Below, piece after piece: positions 44,832 through 58,602 of a stretch of DNA of 64,000 bases. Under the pieces are notes generated by a model. That model was given only the letters and a program-made list of their open reading frames with translations, did no database searches and was not told the DNA's origin. The number at the start of each line of letters is the position of its first letter. Position 1 is the first letter of the stretch. This DNA comes from Rhodeus uyekii (taxonomy: Eukaryota > Chordata > Actinopteri > Cypriniformes > Acheilognathidae), in contig JAWRVZ010000004.1 in the NCBI GenBank assembly GCA_037043235.1, forward strand, positions 6,413,501 to 6,477,500. The letters are read 5' to 3'. Made by a program: the position numbers and the translations under genes.

Positions 44832-47022
44832 GCAATTGTTGTTTTTGGTCCAATATTGTAACCTTGCTATTTGATGTATATGGAACATAATTTACTTTGC
44901 TATAAAATTTTTAATTTGTTTCATATTTACATATTTTACATATTTTTATATACTGTGTGTACGCGCATAAAACCAAGTGTCATGAATGGCATTTTAAAAG
45001 TTTTGCATTGCTTCAAAAGTCATTTTAGTAGTGCTGTAGCAAATTCCTTGAACATTTTTATCAATGCAAACTGTTGATTTGATGTTATCACTAAAGGTGA
45101 CTTCCTTTGGGATCATTATTAATCAAATCCCCAGTAACCATTGCAAGTGTCATGATGGTGGCAGGCACAGGGGTGTACCTTTAATTTATTTCTAAAAACC
45201 TACTGCTCTCAGTTCATTCTGTGTTTTAAGTCTTTTCACGTTCATGACTCAAGTGAGTGGGTCAGTTGTTTACTGTCTAATGAATCTGTCCATTTTCACT
45301 AGTAGCCTATGACACATTCAGGCTGATTTAAGCACTTGCTACAATTTCATTATCCAGCTGACAGCGTGATCAACCAATCACGTGTAGGCATAGCCTCATA
45401 TCATGTGACTTTTCATCTGTGTTGTACTGTTCTTTTATAAATGTTCTTTTATTATAATGAATTTTATTTCCTTTCTCTCTCCCTCTCTCCTATATAAATA
45501 TGTTTGTTTGTGACTTAACCAAGTGAGTGACACGCATCTTGATGTTTGCAGTGAAAGCCATCATCTCTGTTGACTTTTCAAATCTTGCTCGAATTGATCT
45601 TACTTACTGAAACAGCTGGTGCTGGGTTGTGTACGGATCGCATTAATGTCAGGATGGGTGTGCATTACCGATACTTTGAGACATGTTACGCTGGGGTTAA
45701 TGATCTGATATGCTCTGGGTTTGATTCGGTTAGAGAGCGTTATATTGGAGACTAGTGCCTCTGCAGATGTTTATTAATCCGCTCTCACTGTCCCTCCATC
45801 GCTTAATCCGGCCGGATTTACTGATTATTGCTGTCCACAAACTCCATAAACCACTCAGAATATATTTATTTATTTCCCTTGAAAGATTTACTCGCTGCAT
45901 CATGTTAAAAGTCATATATTCCTTATATTTTGCTCCTTATTTGATTTATTTATTAATTTAGTCACTCACTGTTGGGGTGTTGGCTCTCTGCTGGCAAAGA
46001 TCAGCGATCTGAATGAAGCTGAAGTTATAGACCTCATCTGTATGTGTGGGTTGGGTAGACAGACTTATCTAGCATCTGTTGCTCACAGACTGCAACTCCT
46101 TGCATTGAGTGCAATCTCATCTCGTCTGGTAGCCAAGCAGATGAGGTTTTATGTGGATCATATTTAATGTTAATCACTGGTCAGGCTGTAACGGTGCAGG
46201 ATATGTTGAATGATTATCTTTCTCTCACAGAGCTTCCTGGCTTTTCTCTTAAAGCAACCTTTGTTTATGTGCACGCCATAATGTATTAGAGAAAAATTCA
46301 GTGTCATTGCACGCATGCATGCAAATGAGATTGGTATAAATCAGGCTAACATCTAATGTCAAAACACTGCTGATAGGAGAATATGTTGCATAATTATTGT
46401 TTTGGATAATAATGTTTGGCATTAGGCGAATTGCTGGAGCCGTTTTGGATGGCCTTTTGATAAACTACACGGTCACAAATAGTTACTAAGCATTATCGAG
46501 ACGAAAGTAAGAGCGAGAGAGAGAGCGAATGTGTTCTTATGGTAAGCGTGGCGGCCTGTCAGAAGTGATGTAGTGCAAGTGACATTAAAAAGATTCTGGG
46601 GTGGTTGCATTTCATAAAAATTTAAATGGATGGTTTCTGCTGGTGGAAGCATTGAGAAAATGTGTCAGGAAGGCCACTTCTATATAATATATACTTTCAT
46701 ACTGCTTTCTAAGAAAAGGGACTGAAATGAGAGGTATCTGTGTGCAGGTCAGGGCGGATGAGTTTTACAAGTCGTTTTCATTTTACGTTTAATTTTCACT
46801 TCATTGGCAACAGACGTGTGAAGTCGACTAATAAGTAAAATATGGTGACATTAACTGTAACGTTCTTGCAAAGAGTGTTTGCAGGGATTGCGCTCGCTCG
46901 CTCTGTGAAATAAGAATAGTAATAATGAAAATGATAATGAAAACTCAAGCTTTTACAGAAAGAATGCGATTTGAGAGATCTGAGACTGCTACCGTGTTTT
47001 TAAAAAGACGCAATGCACGTTA
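44830..47022. other. Non-coding, nothing recognised
   Basis: AT-rich unique DNA inside the putative intron 1. Frames at 45570-45961 lack recognisable domains. No repeat ends seen. Confidence 0.35.
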
Positions 47023-47190
47023 TTGAAAGGGATAGGTCAACTAAAAATTACAATTCTGTCATTTACTCCAGACAAATGAAGATATTTTGAAGAAAGGGGT
47101 CAAATGTTGTTTGGACATCTTCTTTTGGGTTATTCTGTAGAAGATTTGGAACAATATGATAGTGAGTAAATGATAACAGGTGTAGGTGAA
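47023..47190 (+). repeat. 'GGGATAGTTCACCC' family MITE, internally shortened
   Basis: Starts TTGAAAGGGATAGGTCAACT, AAAAATTACAATTCTGTCAT; internal GAAGATATTTTGAAGAAAGG; ends GTGAGTAAATGATAACAG, the family's inverse end. Both halves are present, so it is a near-complete but deleted copy. Confidence 0.65.
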
Positions 47191-50100
47191 GTTTAAGTTT
47201 TGCTTCGTCTAGTATTCTGAACACTCGTCATGTTTTCTAGGAGACTCACACCACGCTACTTCCTTCAGGGAAATGCAGACCCCCTCGGGATCTCCGTGTT
47301 GTTACTGTATCCTTTTAAGAGAATCCGACTTTTATGTTTACATAGAGCAAATTCAGTGAGAAGCCCGAGTTAAAAAGCAACAAAGCCGTCAATGGGAATA
47401 CAAGTTCATTTACATGTGGGCTAGACACAGCTGGCCACTCTCATGCCTGGTGAAATAGTATTTTGGACAGTGTCCTGAGAAGTCCGTTAGCGTCTAATCT
47501 AGGGGCTCTCCTCTCCCAGCGGACCGTGCGGTAAGCCAGGGTGAAGCCCGGCAAATAAAGACAAATGCTCTGTGTCACCAGCCTTGCGCCTCCAGTAAGA
47601 GACTCTTCTTTTGGCGCTGCACTCTGTAGGTTTTTAAAAGCAAACAGCGGCGTGCAATTTTTCAAAACATTATTATGCACAGAGAGGCTGTGGGCCCATG
47701 ATACTTCTTTCGCCCGTGCGCATGCTGAGACTTGTAAGCCTCTTGTGTCATATTAAGATGATTTTTTTTTCTCCTCCCCATCCAGCCGTTGTGGAATCTC
47801 AAAGTCAGTTTCTTTTCTCTCTCTCGCTCTCTTCCACCCCCTTTTTTCTCTTTATCGAGAGACAGCCAGTGTCTTAGCGCAAACATATGCTGAGTGCCTT
47901 TGACACATCTCTTCTACGGAATTATTTGCATATTTGCCAAGCATTGAAATTGATCCAGCTGACATCACAGATCAAAGCCTTGTATACTGACAGCAGTGTA
48001 CTAATGGATCTAAGATGGCTGTCAATTAGGAAAAACAATCCCTCTGGTGTTGGAAATGGTTATATCTCGGTTACCTCTCGAGAGTGTGTGAAAAGGGTGT
48101 ATTAAATGCACTTGCGCACCGATCGCGGCAAGGAAGGGTCTAGTAGTTTATTAATAGTGTTCCCAGTGCTTAGCATTGATGGCTAAAAGGCTAAACGGGA
48201 GACATAAACACTAGTGGGAAAGGGAGGTCTCCTTTTTGTTTTAACTCGTCATGCTTCATTCCATGTTGGCTTGAGGTTCAGGGAAGCTGACAGCAGCATA
48301 TAATAGTATAGAGGTCTCTTTCACACAATTGCAGTTTTTTTAAGAGCAGAAACACTTTTTTAAGGGTCGGGACCATAACCGAGCAAAGCAAAGCTGTATT
48401 GTTACTGGGATCAGAGCTAACGGAAACCATCAAAAAGTGTGTTTAGTGAGAAATTGCCTTGAAGAAACTGAGTGATTTTTGAAGACAGGTGAAAATGTAA
48501 GGTTAAGAGTATTGGAGGGCCATCAGTATAGTGCAGTTTTCCTTTTTTCTTCCAGGTTTAAGATCCAGTATTTCGTGTGTGTTTGGGCAAAAATGTAAAA
48601 TATTGAGTGAGGGTACATTCAGTATTCTGCGTGTTTAAAAAGCTTTTCTTTTATTCTCTTGTTATCACTACCACTTAGTGTCTCCGAGCTGTATTTTCAA
48701 GCTCCTTGGCTTCATGTAATGATCCTCAAACATGATTGCAAGTAGACCGACCACAAACAGAGCTATCATTCATTTTAATAACACCGTCGTTGCCTTTTTT
48801 TATTATGCCTTAATGTCCAGTTATGTGAATGGACTTGTGAGATGATTTTATTTGAGATTTCAGTGTTACGAATACATCAAAATTATGTTTTCTTTTATAT
48901 TTTTTCTACACCACACTTGTATAGATTTACAATGGAAAACCAAGCAATGGAAATATTATGATACTTTTGATATATTCTATGATATTTACCAAGGATGAAT
49001 ATACAAAAATGACTTTTTATTAATGCTTTGGTTAGTGCATCATTATTTAATGAGTTTAATAGCCAACACATCTGTCTCTAATAATTTGTGGGTCTGAATA
49101 TTTCGGATTCACTGAACTGTATCCCATATCTGCCATTTCTAAATGTGTTACAGACCTATTATTGTCTGTTGTTTCTTATGCAATCATGGTGCAACATATC
49201 CCTTTGGGAATATGGGTAATTGTGGGTTTCATTAGCGGAGCATAACATGATAAGGCAGTTATGGAACTATTGGCTCTGTGATTCCAGTTTTATTCACCTT
49301 TAATGTGCTCCTTGGTAGTTCTTCCCTTTAGTAAACTTAAGACGTCAGATAGAGGCGTTGTATATGGTGTGCTTTAATGATGGCCATGTCAGGCAAATTG
49401 TTTAATCAGCAAAGTGCTGCCAAACCACATGGGTGTATTTTGAAGTACTTAAAAAAAATCTAATACAATTTTCAAGGGAGTTGAGATGCAGCTAAAAACA
49501 TTCTACTTCTTTATGCATTGGAAAAACAAACAAGTGGCTTCTGTCCATGAGGAATATAGCCTACTGAGCGAGATTAAAGTTTGGTTAGATGATAAAACTT
49601 GAGTGTTTGCGTGCCTCTGAGAGCAATCATGATGTAATCTGTCTTAAAAGTTCGAAAACTGGTCACAGATATGCAGCAGTTATGCTGGTGCATTGTTTTT
49701 ACAATAAAAAATATTACAGTTTGAATACAAATTGTATTGAGCTATATTGGATATTTTTTTAATATGCACTTTTCCTTGAGGTCCAGTTATAATGTTACGT
49801 TACAGTGCCTAAAAGACTATAATTATCCTATAATTGTATTTTTTTATTACAATTTTCCACTTTCTGACCATTTCACCATATTTTAACCAGGCATGATGTA
49901 ATTTGTCTTTACACACTGAAAGGGAAAATGCTGGACATTTAAAGAACATGTATGGTGTTTGATAAACACATGTGCAGGAGGTTTATAGATAGTCTTTTTT
50001 GGACTGTGGCATAACCCTATGAAATGTTATGTAAATCTTTTTTTGTAGTCAGTGCAAATATATATCCAATATATTTAAAAAAAACCCACTAACATTAGTT

Positions 50101-51624
50101 AGTAACCTGATATCTATATATAGTATCATGTTTTTTATTTTGTTTGTGAGCACTTCCAATGTGCATTTTACATTTTCACCTTGAAGAAGGCAGAAATTTG
50201 TGTTTCAGAGGGTAGTGCTACTATAAATTACGTAGAACTTGCTGTCTTCTTTGGTTAAATGATACCCGTGTCATTGTGTGTCCTCACATGACTTCTCAGG
50301 TATGAGATATTACTCCAATTTCCTGTGCACTTCTGACAAATTGTTGCACTGAAGCAAAATCCAGGCCCTCGTGTCTTACCAGTGATAGAAATGTGGAACC
50401 CTTTTGTAAGATTAGATTATAACTCTATTTCTCTGTGCCACTACAATATTCTCATTCAAGAATGTATAACCCCATGGAACGAGTCAGGAACCCAAACAAA
50501 ATCTCTTCAAAACTTCAGCTTTTATAAATTGTCATGGTTGGTGTAATGATGGACCAATAAGAACATATATTGCATCATGTATTAATACAAGACAAAAAGA
50601 GAAAGTAGAGTCTATATAAATAAAAATGCATATGCCGCAATATAAGTTATGGAGCCAGAACAACTTCTCTCATCTCCCCATCTTTGCCTTGTGGGTTGAA
50701 TGAGTACGTTCGGAGTATATATGCAGATAACGAAAGACAGATGTTAACATGTAGCGAAAAGTCAGGCTGAGGGACATTTTTTACACTTTTACTCCAAAAA
50801 CATAATTTTATAGCTCTCAAAAATATGTCCTGAAGGCCCGAGGCAATTCACAATATAATAATCTCCCAATGGCTCAGGTTTGAGGAGTAGCAAAGCGATT
50901 CTCTCCCTATAAAAAAAAGCTTTGAATTATATTACCGTGTTGGATTGACTGTCATCTCATTTTATCTGGTCAGATAAGTCGCCTTGATGTGAATTACGGT
51001 TGGGCCGTGATAATGAATCAGCGGTTGATCTTGATTTGACAGGCTGACAGAAGGCTACTGAACATTTCTTTGTCAAATTGGGATCCAAGGCTTGAGTTTT
51101 CTAAAACCCACAATTTAGACAAGCTGTGCAAAAATGACATTTTAAAGATGCATTGTCTCTGAGGGAGGAAATGATGGAGTGATACTTGCAGAATGTAGGC
51201 CACTATCCTGCAGAAAGCAAATGTGCATATCAAGACCAAGTAGCATTTATATAACAAGTGGCCTTTTCAAATGAGCACTTCCTACCTAAATGTTACAGAA
51301 GGCTACAGCATGTGTTGACGTTGTAGATGGTATGTTAGTTTTTGTCCGTTTTTCATTGTGAGTACTCTAATACTCTGTGGCGGGGTGTGTGCAGGGGCAG
51401 GTCAAGGTGTGTCCATCATGGAAAAACGGAAAATAGTTTAATTACAATACTGTTTATGTTGGCATGACATGAAAATATGTTTATCAAAATGAACGGATGT
51501 GGATCCGCTCTTCCTTTAACAATGTGCTACAACACATGCAACTAAAGCAGAATGAATTCACAACATTCTATTACAATAATGTTACTTTTATGGCAGGTTG
51601 GTGCTCCAAAATACATCTCGCTCA

Positions 51625-51764
51625 TTAAGGGATAGTTCACCCAAAAATAAAAATTCTGTCAACATTTATGTTGTTCCAAACCTGTATGAATTTCTTTCCT
51701 CTGCTGAACACAAAAGATTATATTTTTTATAACTAGACAGTTGATTGGCACATTGACTACCATA
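51625..51764 (+). repeat. 'GGGATAGTTCACCC' family MITE, left half
   Basis: TTAAGGGATAGTTCACCCAA, AATTCTGTCAACATTTATG, GTTCCAAACCTGTATGAATT, CTTTCCTCTGCTGAACACAA and ACAGTTGATTGGCAC are the family landmarks in order. The right half is replaced by the minisatellite that starts about 51765, so the satellite arose in or was inserted into this copy. Confidence 0.8.
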
Positions 51765-52370
51765 GTACTTTCCAGGGAATGAGACGCTGTGTCGCTCATT
51801 GCGTTGTCGACGCAGCGTCTCGTTCCCTCTCAGGGAACTAGGGTTACATACGTAACCTGAGACGTTCCCTTTCTAGGGAACGAGATGCTGCGTCAACAAC
51901 ACAATGAGAGACGCAGCGTCTCGTTCCCTCTCAGGGAACTAGGGTTACATACGTAATCTGAGACGTTCCCTTTCTAGGGAACTCGAACTGCGTTGACAAT
52001 GCAATGAGCGACACAGCGTCTCGTTCCCTCTCAGGGAACCAGGGTTACATACGTAATCTGAGACGTTTCCTTTCTAGGGAACTCGAGCTGTGTCGACAAC
52101 GCAATGAGTGACACAGCGTCTCGTTCCCTCTCAGGGAACTAGGCTTACATACTTAACCTGAGACGTTCCCTTTCTAGGGAACTCGAGCTGCGTTGACAAT
52201 GCAATGAGTGACGCAGCGTCTCATTCCCTCTCAGGGAACTAGAGTTACATTCGTAACCTAAGACGTTTCCTTTCTAGGGAACTCGAGCTGTGTCGACAAC
52301 GCAATGAGTGACACAGCGTCTCGTTCCCTCTCAGGGAACTAGGGTTACATATGTAACCTGAGATGATTTT
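51765..52370. repeat. 100-bp minisatellite with nested palindromes, about 5.5 copies
   Basis: The anchor CAGCGTCTCGTTCCCTCTCA occurs at 51813, 51914, 52014, 52114, 52214 (as CAGCGTCTCATT) and 52314, a period of 100-101 bp. Each unit contains several hairpin-capable pieces: TTCCCTCTCAGGGAA, GGTTACATACGTAACC, GTTCCCTTTCTAGGGAAC and GACGCAGCGTC. At the left border the unit begins in inverse orientation (GGGAATGAGACGCTGTGTCG), so the array starts with a larger palindrome. Units differ at about 5-10 positions. I recall similar sequence in cyprinids, but I cannot name a family. Confidence 0.93.
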
Positions 52371-55300
52371 TCACCATCAACTTTCCTTTTAAGTATAGGC
52401 ATCATTGATTAGTTTTGCAGCTTAGTTTCAACACACATATTTGGGCTGGTTCTTAAAGTTGCATTATGTTTTCATACATATTTAATGGGAAAATCTGATT
52501 CTTCATTAAATATACTCTATAATTAAAAATGACTTGTACTGGGCCTCTATTGGTTTACGCCATTTTTCTGGCACACATCATCCTGAAACAAGGGTGGCTC
52601 TGTCGAGTCATTGACTAATCCAGCTCATCACTGGAACCGTGCTAAATAGTTGGAAAGGCACAAGAATTTGTATTGTTCCCGCCATAATGGTGATGTAATG
52701 GTGGTGGTGTTATGTTGTTGATGCCATTATTGTTCAAGGCTCAGGCTGTAATTTGGCTTAGGCTATAATACAGGACCATAGCAAAAGCCTTTATGGGGCA
52801 GCGAGCTGCAATTTCAGCAGAGTAGAATCAGTAAGCCACTGTTGCAGGGCTGACGGTGAAATGTTAAAAAAATATGAACTATTTCAGCACTATTTCTTTT
52901 TTCAAAACATCTTCGATTTTTAATCCTGGAATAAAAACGGTGCTAAAAGTATGGTAAATATTCATGTTTAACTATCATGAAGAGATGGGAATCAGATGAA
53001 GCATATTTATCGAAGTGGTGACATTTACATAAATCTGTAACAAACAGATGAGTCATATTAAACGAGACGTCAAACATTGCAGATTATTAAGTGTTAGGAC
53101 ATTTAAATTCGAAGAAAACATCTGTAATGCGTCCGTGTGAAAAAGGGTGCTTGCAAATGGAAGTATCAGTATTCAGAGACGTTACTTCAAAATCATTTTA
53201 GCACTTCACCTAGACATAGTGATAACAATGTTAAAAGGGCTTTTGTGATTTCAAGTCATATGCTTTTTAAGTAATCTGGCTTAATTAAAAACCTAATTGA
53301 TTCTAGCCCTCATTTAACCCTGGATTGATGTCGGCACTGTATTACCGTGACCTCGCTAAAAGGGCAAGGTTTCATTCTGTGACCTCATTGCATTAAACTG
53401 ACGAAGGGTTTCTTTCTTATCATTAATTTCTGGCGATCTCTGGTGCTAAGCACGGTTTCTGCAGACTTTTCAGCGTATTAGTGGTGGATTTATTGTTGTC
53501 AGCCTAAGAGACTGCTATGGCAAAAAGTGTCCAGTGCACCAGAACTCACAGCCTTGGGCATTTGTCAGCTGTCGATGTGAGATCTTGTTTGGTAGTAAAG
53601 CTTAAGGCACACTGACTGCAATTTCACACTCTCAGCTACTTCTTATAAATCTTGCAGAACTGTCGAATATATGACTTTGGTGCTGTGTTTCTTTGTGCTT
53701 TAATTGATCTGGCATTCTTTAATTTCATAGTTGCGGTGGTGGTGCCAAGAAATGTTGCTCACAATCACGTTTTATCTCTGTTATGTGACAAATTTCCCGT
53801 TCGGTGTCTATTGTTCCAGACATTCAATGAGAAAAACAATGGTCAGAAGGAAATGACTGGATAGTTAAAAGCAGGTGTTTCATACCAAAAAATGAAGCCA
53901 GGTGGTTAGGAGGAGATGCATAAAATGTAAGAGGGATTTGTAAAGACAGCTGAAAAGCAGTGTTGGAGCAAGTTGTTTTGATAAAGGTTTATGAAGTCAG
54001 ATGTCTATTTTCTCTGGAAGAAAATGCACAGATGAATTATGCACAAAACACTGTTAATTTATAAGGTCAACTGTGAGTTTATGCTGAAACCTCATGGCCA
54101 CTTCCCGTTTGTTTTTTGAAATCAGAATAATATCAGTGTGCATTAGGATTTTGAAACCATGTTTTGACTTGTCAGGTAGATTCAAAATGTTTACCGTAGT
54201 CTTTCAATAAAATGTTGTTAGCAGTAAAATATTTTTTGGGGTCTTGAATGCTTTGAACAACCCTGACCTCACCAATGTTCCTCATTCGAAGTGCAAAAAT
54301 TCAAGCCAGCGGGCATGCAGCCAGTTTAGTTTGTGGATAGGGAACAGGGATGATTAAAGATTATGAAGACCAAGAACTCAAGGTTTGACTGGTTATGATA
54401 TCTATAACCTCTATTGGTAGATACTGTAACAACACTGTCTAGATGCAAAAAAAAAAAAAAAATGAACTGCTAAATGAACTGTGTAAATATTTTAAGATTA
54501 TTAGTTTAACATTTTATTTCAATTATAGTAAATGTTTTCTAATGCTCAAATTAGCATTGCATTGAAGTAATGTTCTTGCAGCTTCAAAGTAATTAGTATT
54601 GGAATAATGTAAAGCGATGAATTGACGAGGAACCTACATTGAGAACGTGAATAGGGCCAATTTTGTATTCATGATGACAATAATAGAGCTGTTATAAATA
54701 GAGATTTATTTAGTGTTTAAAGAGAGAATGGCATAGACTGTGAAAAACAGGCAGATCTCAATGAACCTTTGACTGTGAATCCTATTCTGCTCCCTACATT
54801 GTAACGAGATTGGCAAAGACAGAGTGGCTCAGCCATGAAGGTTACATCCAACACAAAGAGCTCAGCTTCAGAGAGAGGCAGCAGAAAGACTTTTGTGCGG
54901 CTTTGCGTTGCAAGCCATAAGAAGACATTTTAAGCCACTCTCTTTATATCACCCATTGCCTGAAGCTCCGTGAAGTAGCGGTGACTTTTTTCCCCCTTTT
55001 TTATGCCTATGCGTTCCCTCACCCATCTTTCTGAGTGCTTGTCATTGATGCACCAATGAATGCCTGACTTTCACCCTGGGCTCCTCTCTGGTTTAGAGAG
55101 AGGGATGTTCTGGCCCAAAAAAGGAATGTCACTTAAAAGGGTCATGAACTGCATTTTTGATTGGATTTTATATTGTTCTCTGTGGTTATCAAGATTTTTA
55201 CATAAAAAAAAACATCCTAATTTAGATGGGCAAAGAAGCAAACGCCCACTGCTGTGATAAAACTGCAATAGTTTTGCATATTAAAATAATTACACCATTA

Positions 55301-56678
55301 CACGTGTGGAATTGTTTTGAAAACTTCAGATGTTGAAAATACTGTGAATTAAATGTGAAACATTTATGCTTATTACATATTCTTTATAAGTCTTGGCAAA
55401 TCAAATTTAAATACTTGGAATTACCACAGTTATAATTGACAAAAGATTTCCCGTAAACAGGATTATGAATGTGCCATTGTTTGTCACATTGTCAGTCTTA
55501 TAGGCTGTTCATAGTTCGTTCTATTCGATAAAGTGAAATACATACACTTGAATAAAATGAAATGTGTCCTGATGTCACTCACTGAAGCTTTTATTCAGGA
55601 TTATTGCTAATGACTTAGTTCTCTACGCGCTTTCTTCCATTTACGATAATCCAGTGCATTAACCCCATAAACACTGAAGCAAAGGAAATTTGTGTTTGAC
55701 TGCAGCGCTACAGTTTAAATGCTCAGCACAAACGATCCGTAACAGATAAAGCAATACTGACACATTCTAAAAACACACAACATTACTGTTGGGTAAAATG
55801 TAGTTGGCATTAAACCATCTTTTGTTTTCAATAGCGAATACGCAATAAAATTAAGCAAAAAAATGAACAGTGTCTTACTGAAGCGATCTAAGTGGAACTT
55901 TGTAAAACGTTCATCCATGCTTTCTTAATATTTGGTTTAGGATGGCAATGCAAAGACAACTTGTAATTCTCAGAGGCATCTCATTTTTGTATCGTTTTGT
56001 TGCTGTGTTTTCATCGGTCTTGTATTTAGTTCTACGTGACATGCGTGAATCGGTGGGTGGGACTAAAGAGGTAATGATGTAGAAGTAAGCGTTTATATTC
56101 TGCAGAGACGTCTTTCATTGCATTATGACGTAATAATGTGAAACGAGACATTTTCAGAGCTTGGTTTCAATAAAAGCTGTTTTTGGACAAAAGAACAAAT
56201 CTTGAGTTCTTACAGGATATGTTTTTATAATGCAATAACCTCTTATATGTCAAATGATAAAATTAGATTTCTCAATTCATGACCCCATTATGCAACTTAT
56301 GCCTACTTTGAAAATATATATTTTTTTTCTTTCAAAGAAAGAAATAGGAAATGCACAACCCCCGCCAAGGCAGTTTGAAGAGAAAACGAAATCCTGCATA
56401 CATTTATTACTGAGCTGTTTTTGAACATGACGTTTTTTTGAACACCCACGCAAAGGACATTGATTGCAAGTGTGTTATGATTTGCAGATAGAACACCATG
56501 CTTCCACTAGACAATAGATAACAGCTCTACAGGAAATACACTATTAAGGGCCGTTCTTACCAAGTACTGTAACTACAACATTTTAATAGTCATTCCTTTT
56601 TTGCGTAGTATTAAAAAAACAATAAAAAATGACACAAAGAACGAAAACACTGGAATCCCTTTCAGAATATGTTGTAAC
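52371..56678. other. Non-coding, nothing recognised
   Basis: AT-rich unique DNA inside the putative intron. A16 tract at 54447-54462. Frames at 53652-53864 and 55060-55268 have no recognisable domains and the latter two overlap on opposite strands. Confidence 0.35.
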
Positions 56679-56686
56679 GTAATTTA

Positions 56687-57410
56687 TAGGGATGAGCGAG
56701 TACAGGATTATCTGTATCTGTTAACCATATGAATTATCTGTATCTGTACTCAGACTGGATGGGGCCTAACCCGGAAGTGGGCGGGATTTAACCAGGAAGT
56801 GGTCGGGTTGTTTTGAAATGGGCAGGGCTTTAACCAGTATATTATTTTTAATCATGCAATTGATATGGATTGATCAGAAATTTGTATTATTATTGCTGAT
56901 TAGAAAACAATTTACAAGACAGCATCAGCATAACAAACTATATACAGAACAAGTTTTTTACAACACATGCGGTTGCGATTATGAAGTAATGCTAGTCGCA
57001 TTCTACCAAGCACCACGTCTGAACAAACCCCACGTTTACCAGAACTCTACTGGTTAATAAGTACTACAAAAAAACAAAATAAAAAAACAAAACCTTAACG
57101 TTAACGGAAAAGACCCGCGAACCTGAGTGACTGAGGGAGAGACAGCAAGAGAAAGAGAGCTGTTCTCTTCTCAGCGTTCTGTGCGAGAGTGAGCAGGGCG
57201 GAGCCGCGGGACAACAAATCTGTATGTGTAGGGGAGGGGCACTGTGACTAGCCTATCACAGAATGCAGACACAGTCAGCTACCCAATGAGAATTTTTATT
57301 CAATCTGAGCACAGATATTGACTCGTATTACTCGTATAATACTCGTACTCGGCAAAAATGCATGATCCGTAACGGATACTCGTTTCAGCCGAGTATCCGG
57401 CTCAACTCTA
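56687..57410 (-). mobile_element. Non-autonomous hAT transposon, copy 2 (inverted relative to copy 1)
   Basis: The left end is TAGGGATGAGCGAGTACAG and the right end CCGGCTCAACTCTA. The flanks GTAATTTA (56679-56686) and GTAGTTTA (57411-57418) form an 8-bp target duplication with one mismatch, which is diagnostic of hAT-type insertion. The reverse complement aligns along copy 1 (7452-8092): TATCCGTTACGGATCAT, GAGAATTTTTATTCAATC, GAACAAACCCCACGTTTACC and GAAGTGGGCGGGATTTAACC all have counterparts. It is longer than copy 1 by about 80 bp. Frames at 56818-57057 have no transposase motif. Confidence 0.9.
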
Positions 57411-57418
57411 GTAGTTTA

Positions 57419-58602
57419 TAATATAATGTAAAAAAAAAATTCAGCTGCTGAATAATAAAAACAATGATGAAAAATGGTGTAGTAATAGTTATCTTTATAG
57501 TCATATTAGTCTTATCAGTTCATATATTTGTATGCAATATTAACAACAAGGGTATTTTGGAATTTAAAGAAAAGCGTGGCAGCGTTTGCTGCAGTCTCGT
57601 GCTGGCAGCTCAGGGAATTATGATATATTTGAATGACAAGACGTTGATCAGACTTACGTGTTAATATTATGTTTATATTATGCAACGGTTGCTCATCTTC
57701 CAGACATAATGTCAATCCGTGCATTAGTGTTGGGGATTTTTCTGGAATGAAATGTCTGTTTGATTGAGTCTTTGAATCATTCACTCATTTCATTCAAACA
57801 CTTATTTATTAAGGTGCTTTGTTTACAGAAGGTTTTATACAGGCTTTCTTTCCAACTGTTTTTGTTCATGGAGCAATAATTGTGTCTTTATTGGAAGTTT
57901 ATATTTATTCAGTTGCATAAATCAATGTCACACTTGCAATCGTATTGTCATCTTGTTTGTGTAGTATGAAAGTCACTACAAACCTCCCTTAGGAGAGTGT
58001 GTTGCAGTGTTACATGTTCTTGAACTGCATAAGATTAAGCATTTAATCTGTGAGCAAACAGGAGACAATAAAACAATTCATATTGTAAGTTGAGATGCAT
58101 GAGTGCACTAGATTTGATCAACGTGTTTTTTTGAAATGCCGCTTTAACCCCATCTCTTGCTGTATCATTTGTGTAGCTTGTTCTGCGGTCTGGATTATCC
58201 ACCTCATTTATTGCCCTTCACATCTCAGTATCAGCTACAAATTAAACCTTGTGGTCGATTCAGCATGCCTGTGATGTCCACGCCCAGTGGTCCACATCTA
58301 AATGCTGTTTTTGCCCCTTGACCTCATGAAAAAAGAAAGAAATGGCTCTCATTTAGAGGGTTTCAGTCCAAGGATGTCATCAAATCGTTCACATTAGTGT
58401 TTCCAATCAATCACAACCATTAACCTGCACTTGGAAACAGCATGCTAATGGAGACCTGAATGAATATGTTCAAGAGGATTTTTTTCTAAGCAAAATGCTT
58501 TAAATTGCTTGCTTTACTGTAAAATATATGTAATGTGATGTATGTTTCTGTCATAGGCTGACATCTTTCTGTCATTTTGATGTGATTTAATATTTACGAC
58601 AG
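57419..58602. other. Non-coding, nothing recognised
   Basis: AT-rich unique DNA; frames at 57464-57784 overlap on both strands without domains. Confidence 0.35.

Noticed and set aside
44625..44874. Open frames of Leu-Ser-Ile-Tyr repeats
   Set aside because: They are translation of the CTAT microsatellite.
51765..52370. CRISPR array
   Set aside because: The whole 100-bp unit repeats, with no unique spacers between short repeats, and the DNA is vertebrate.
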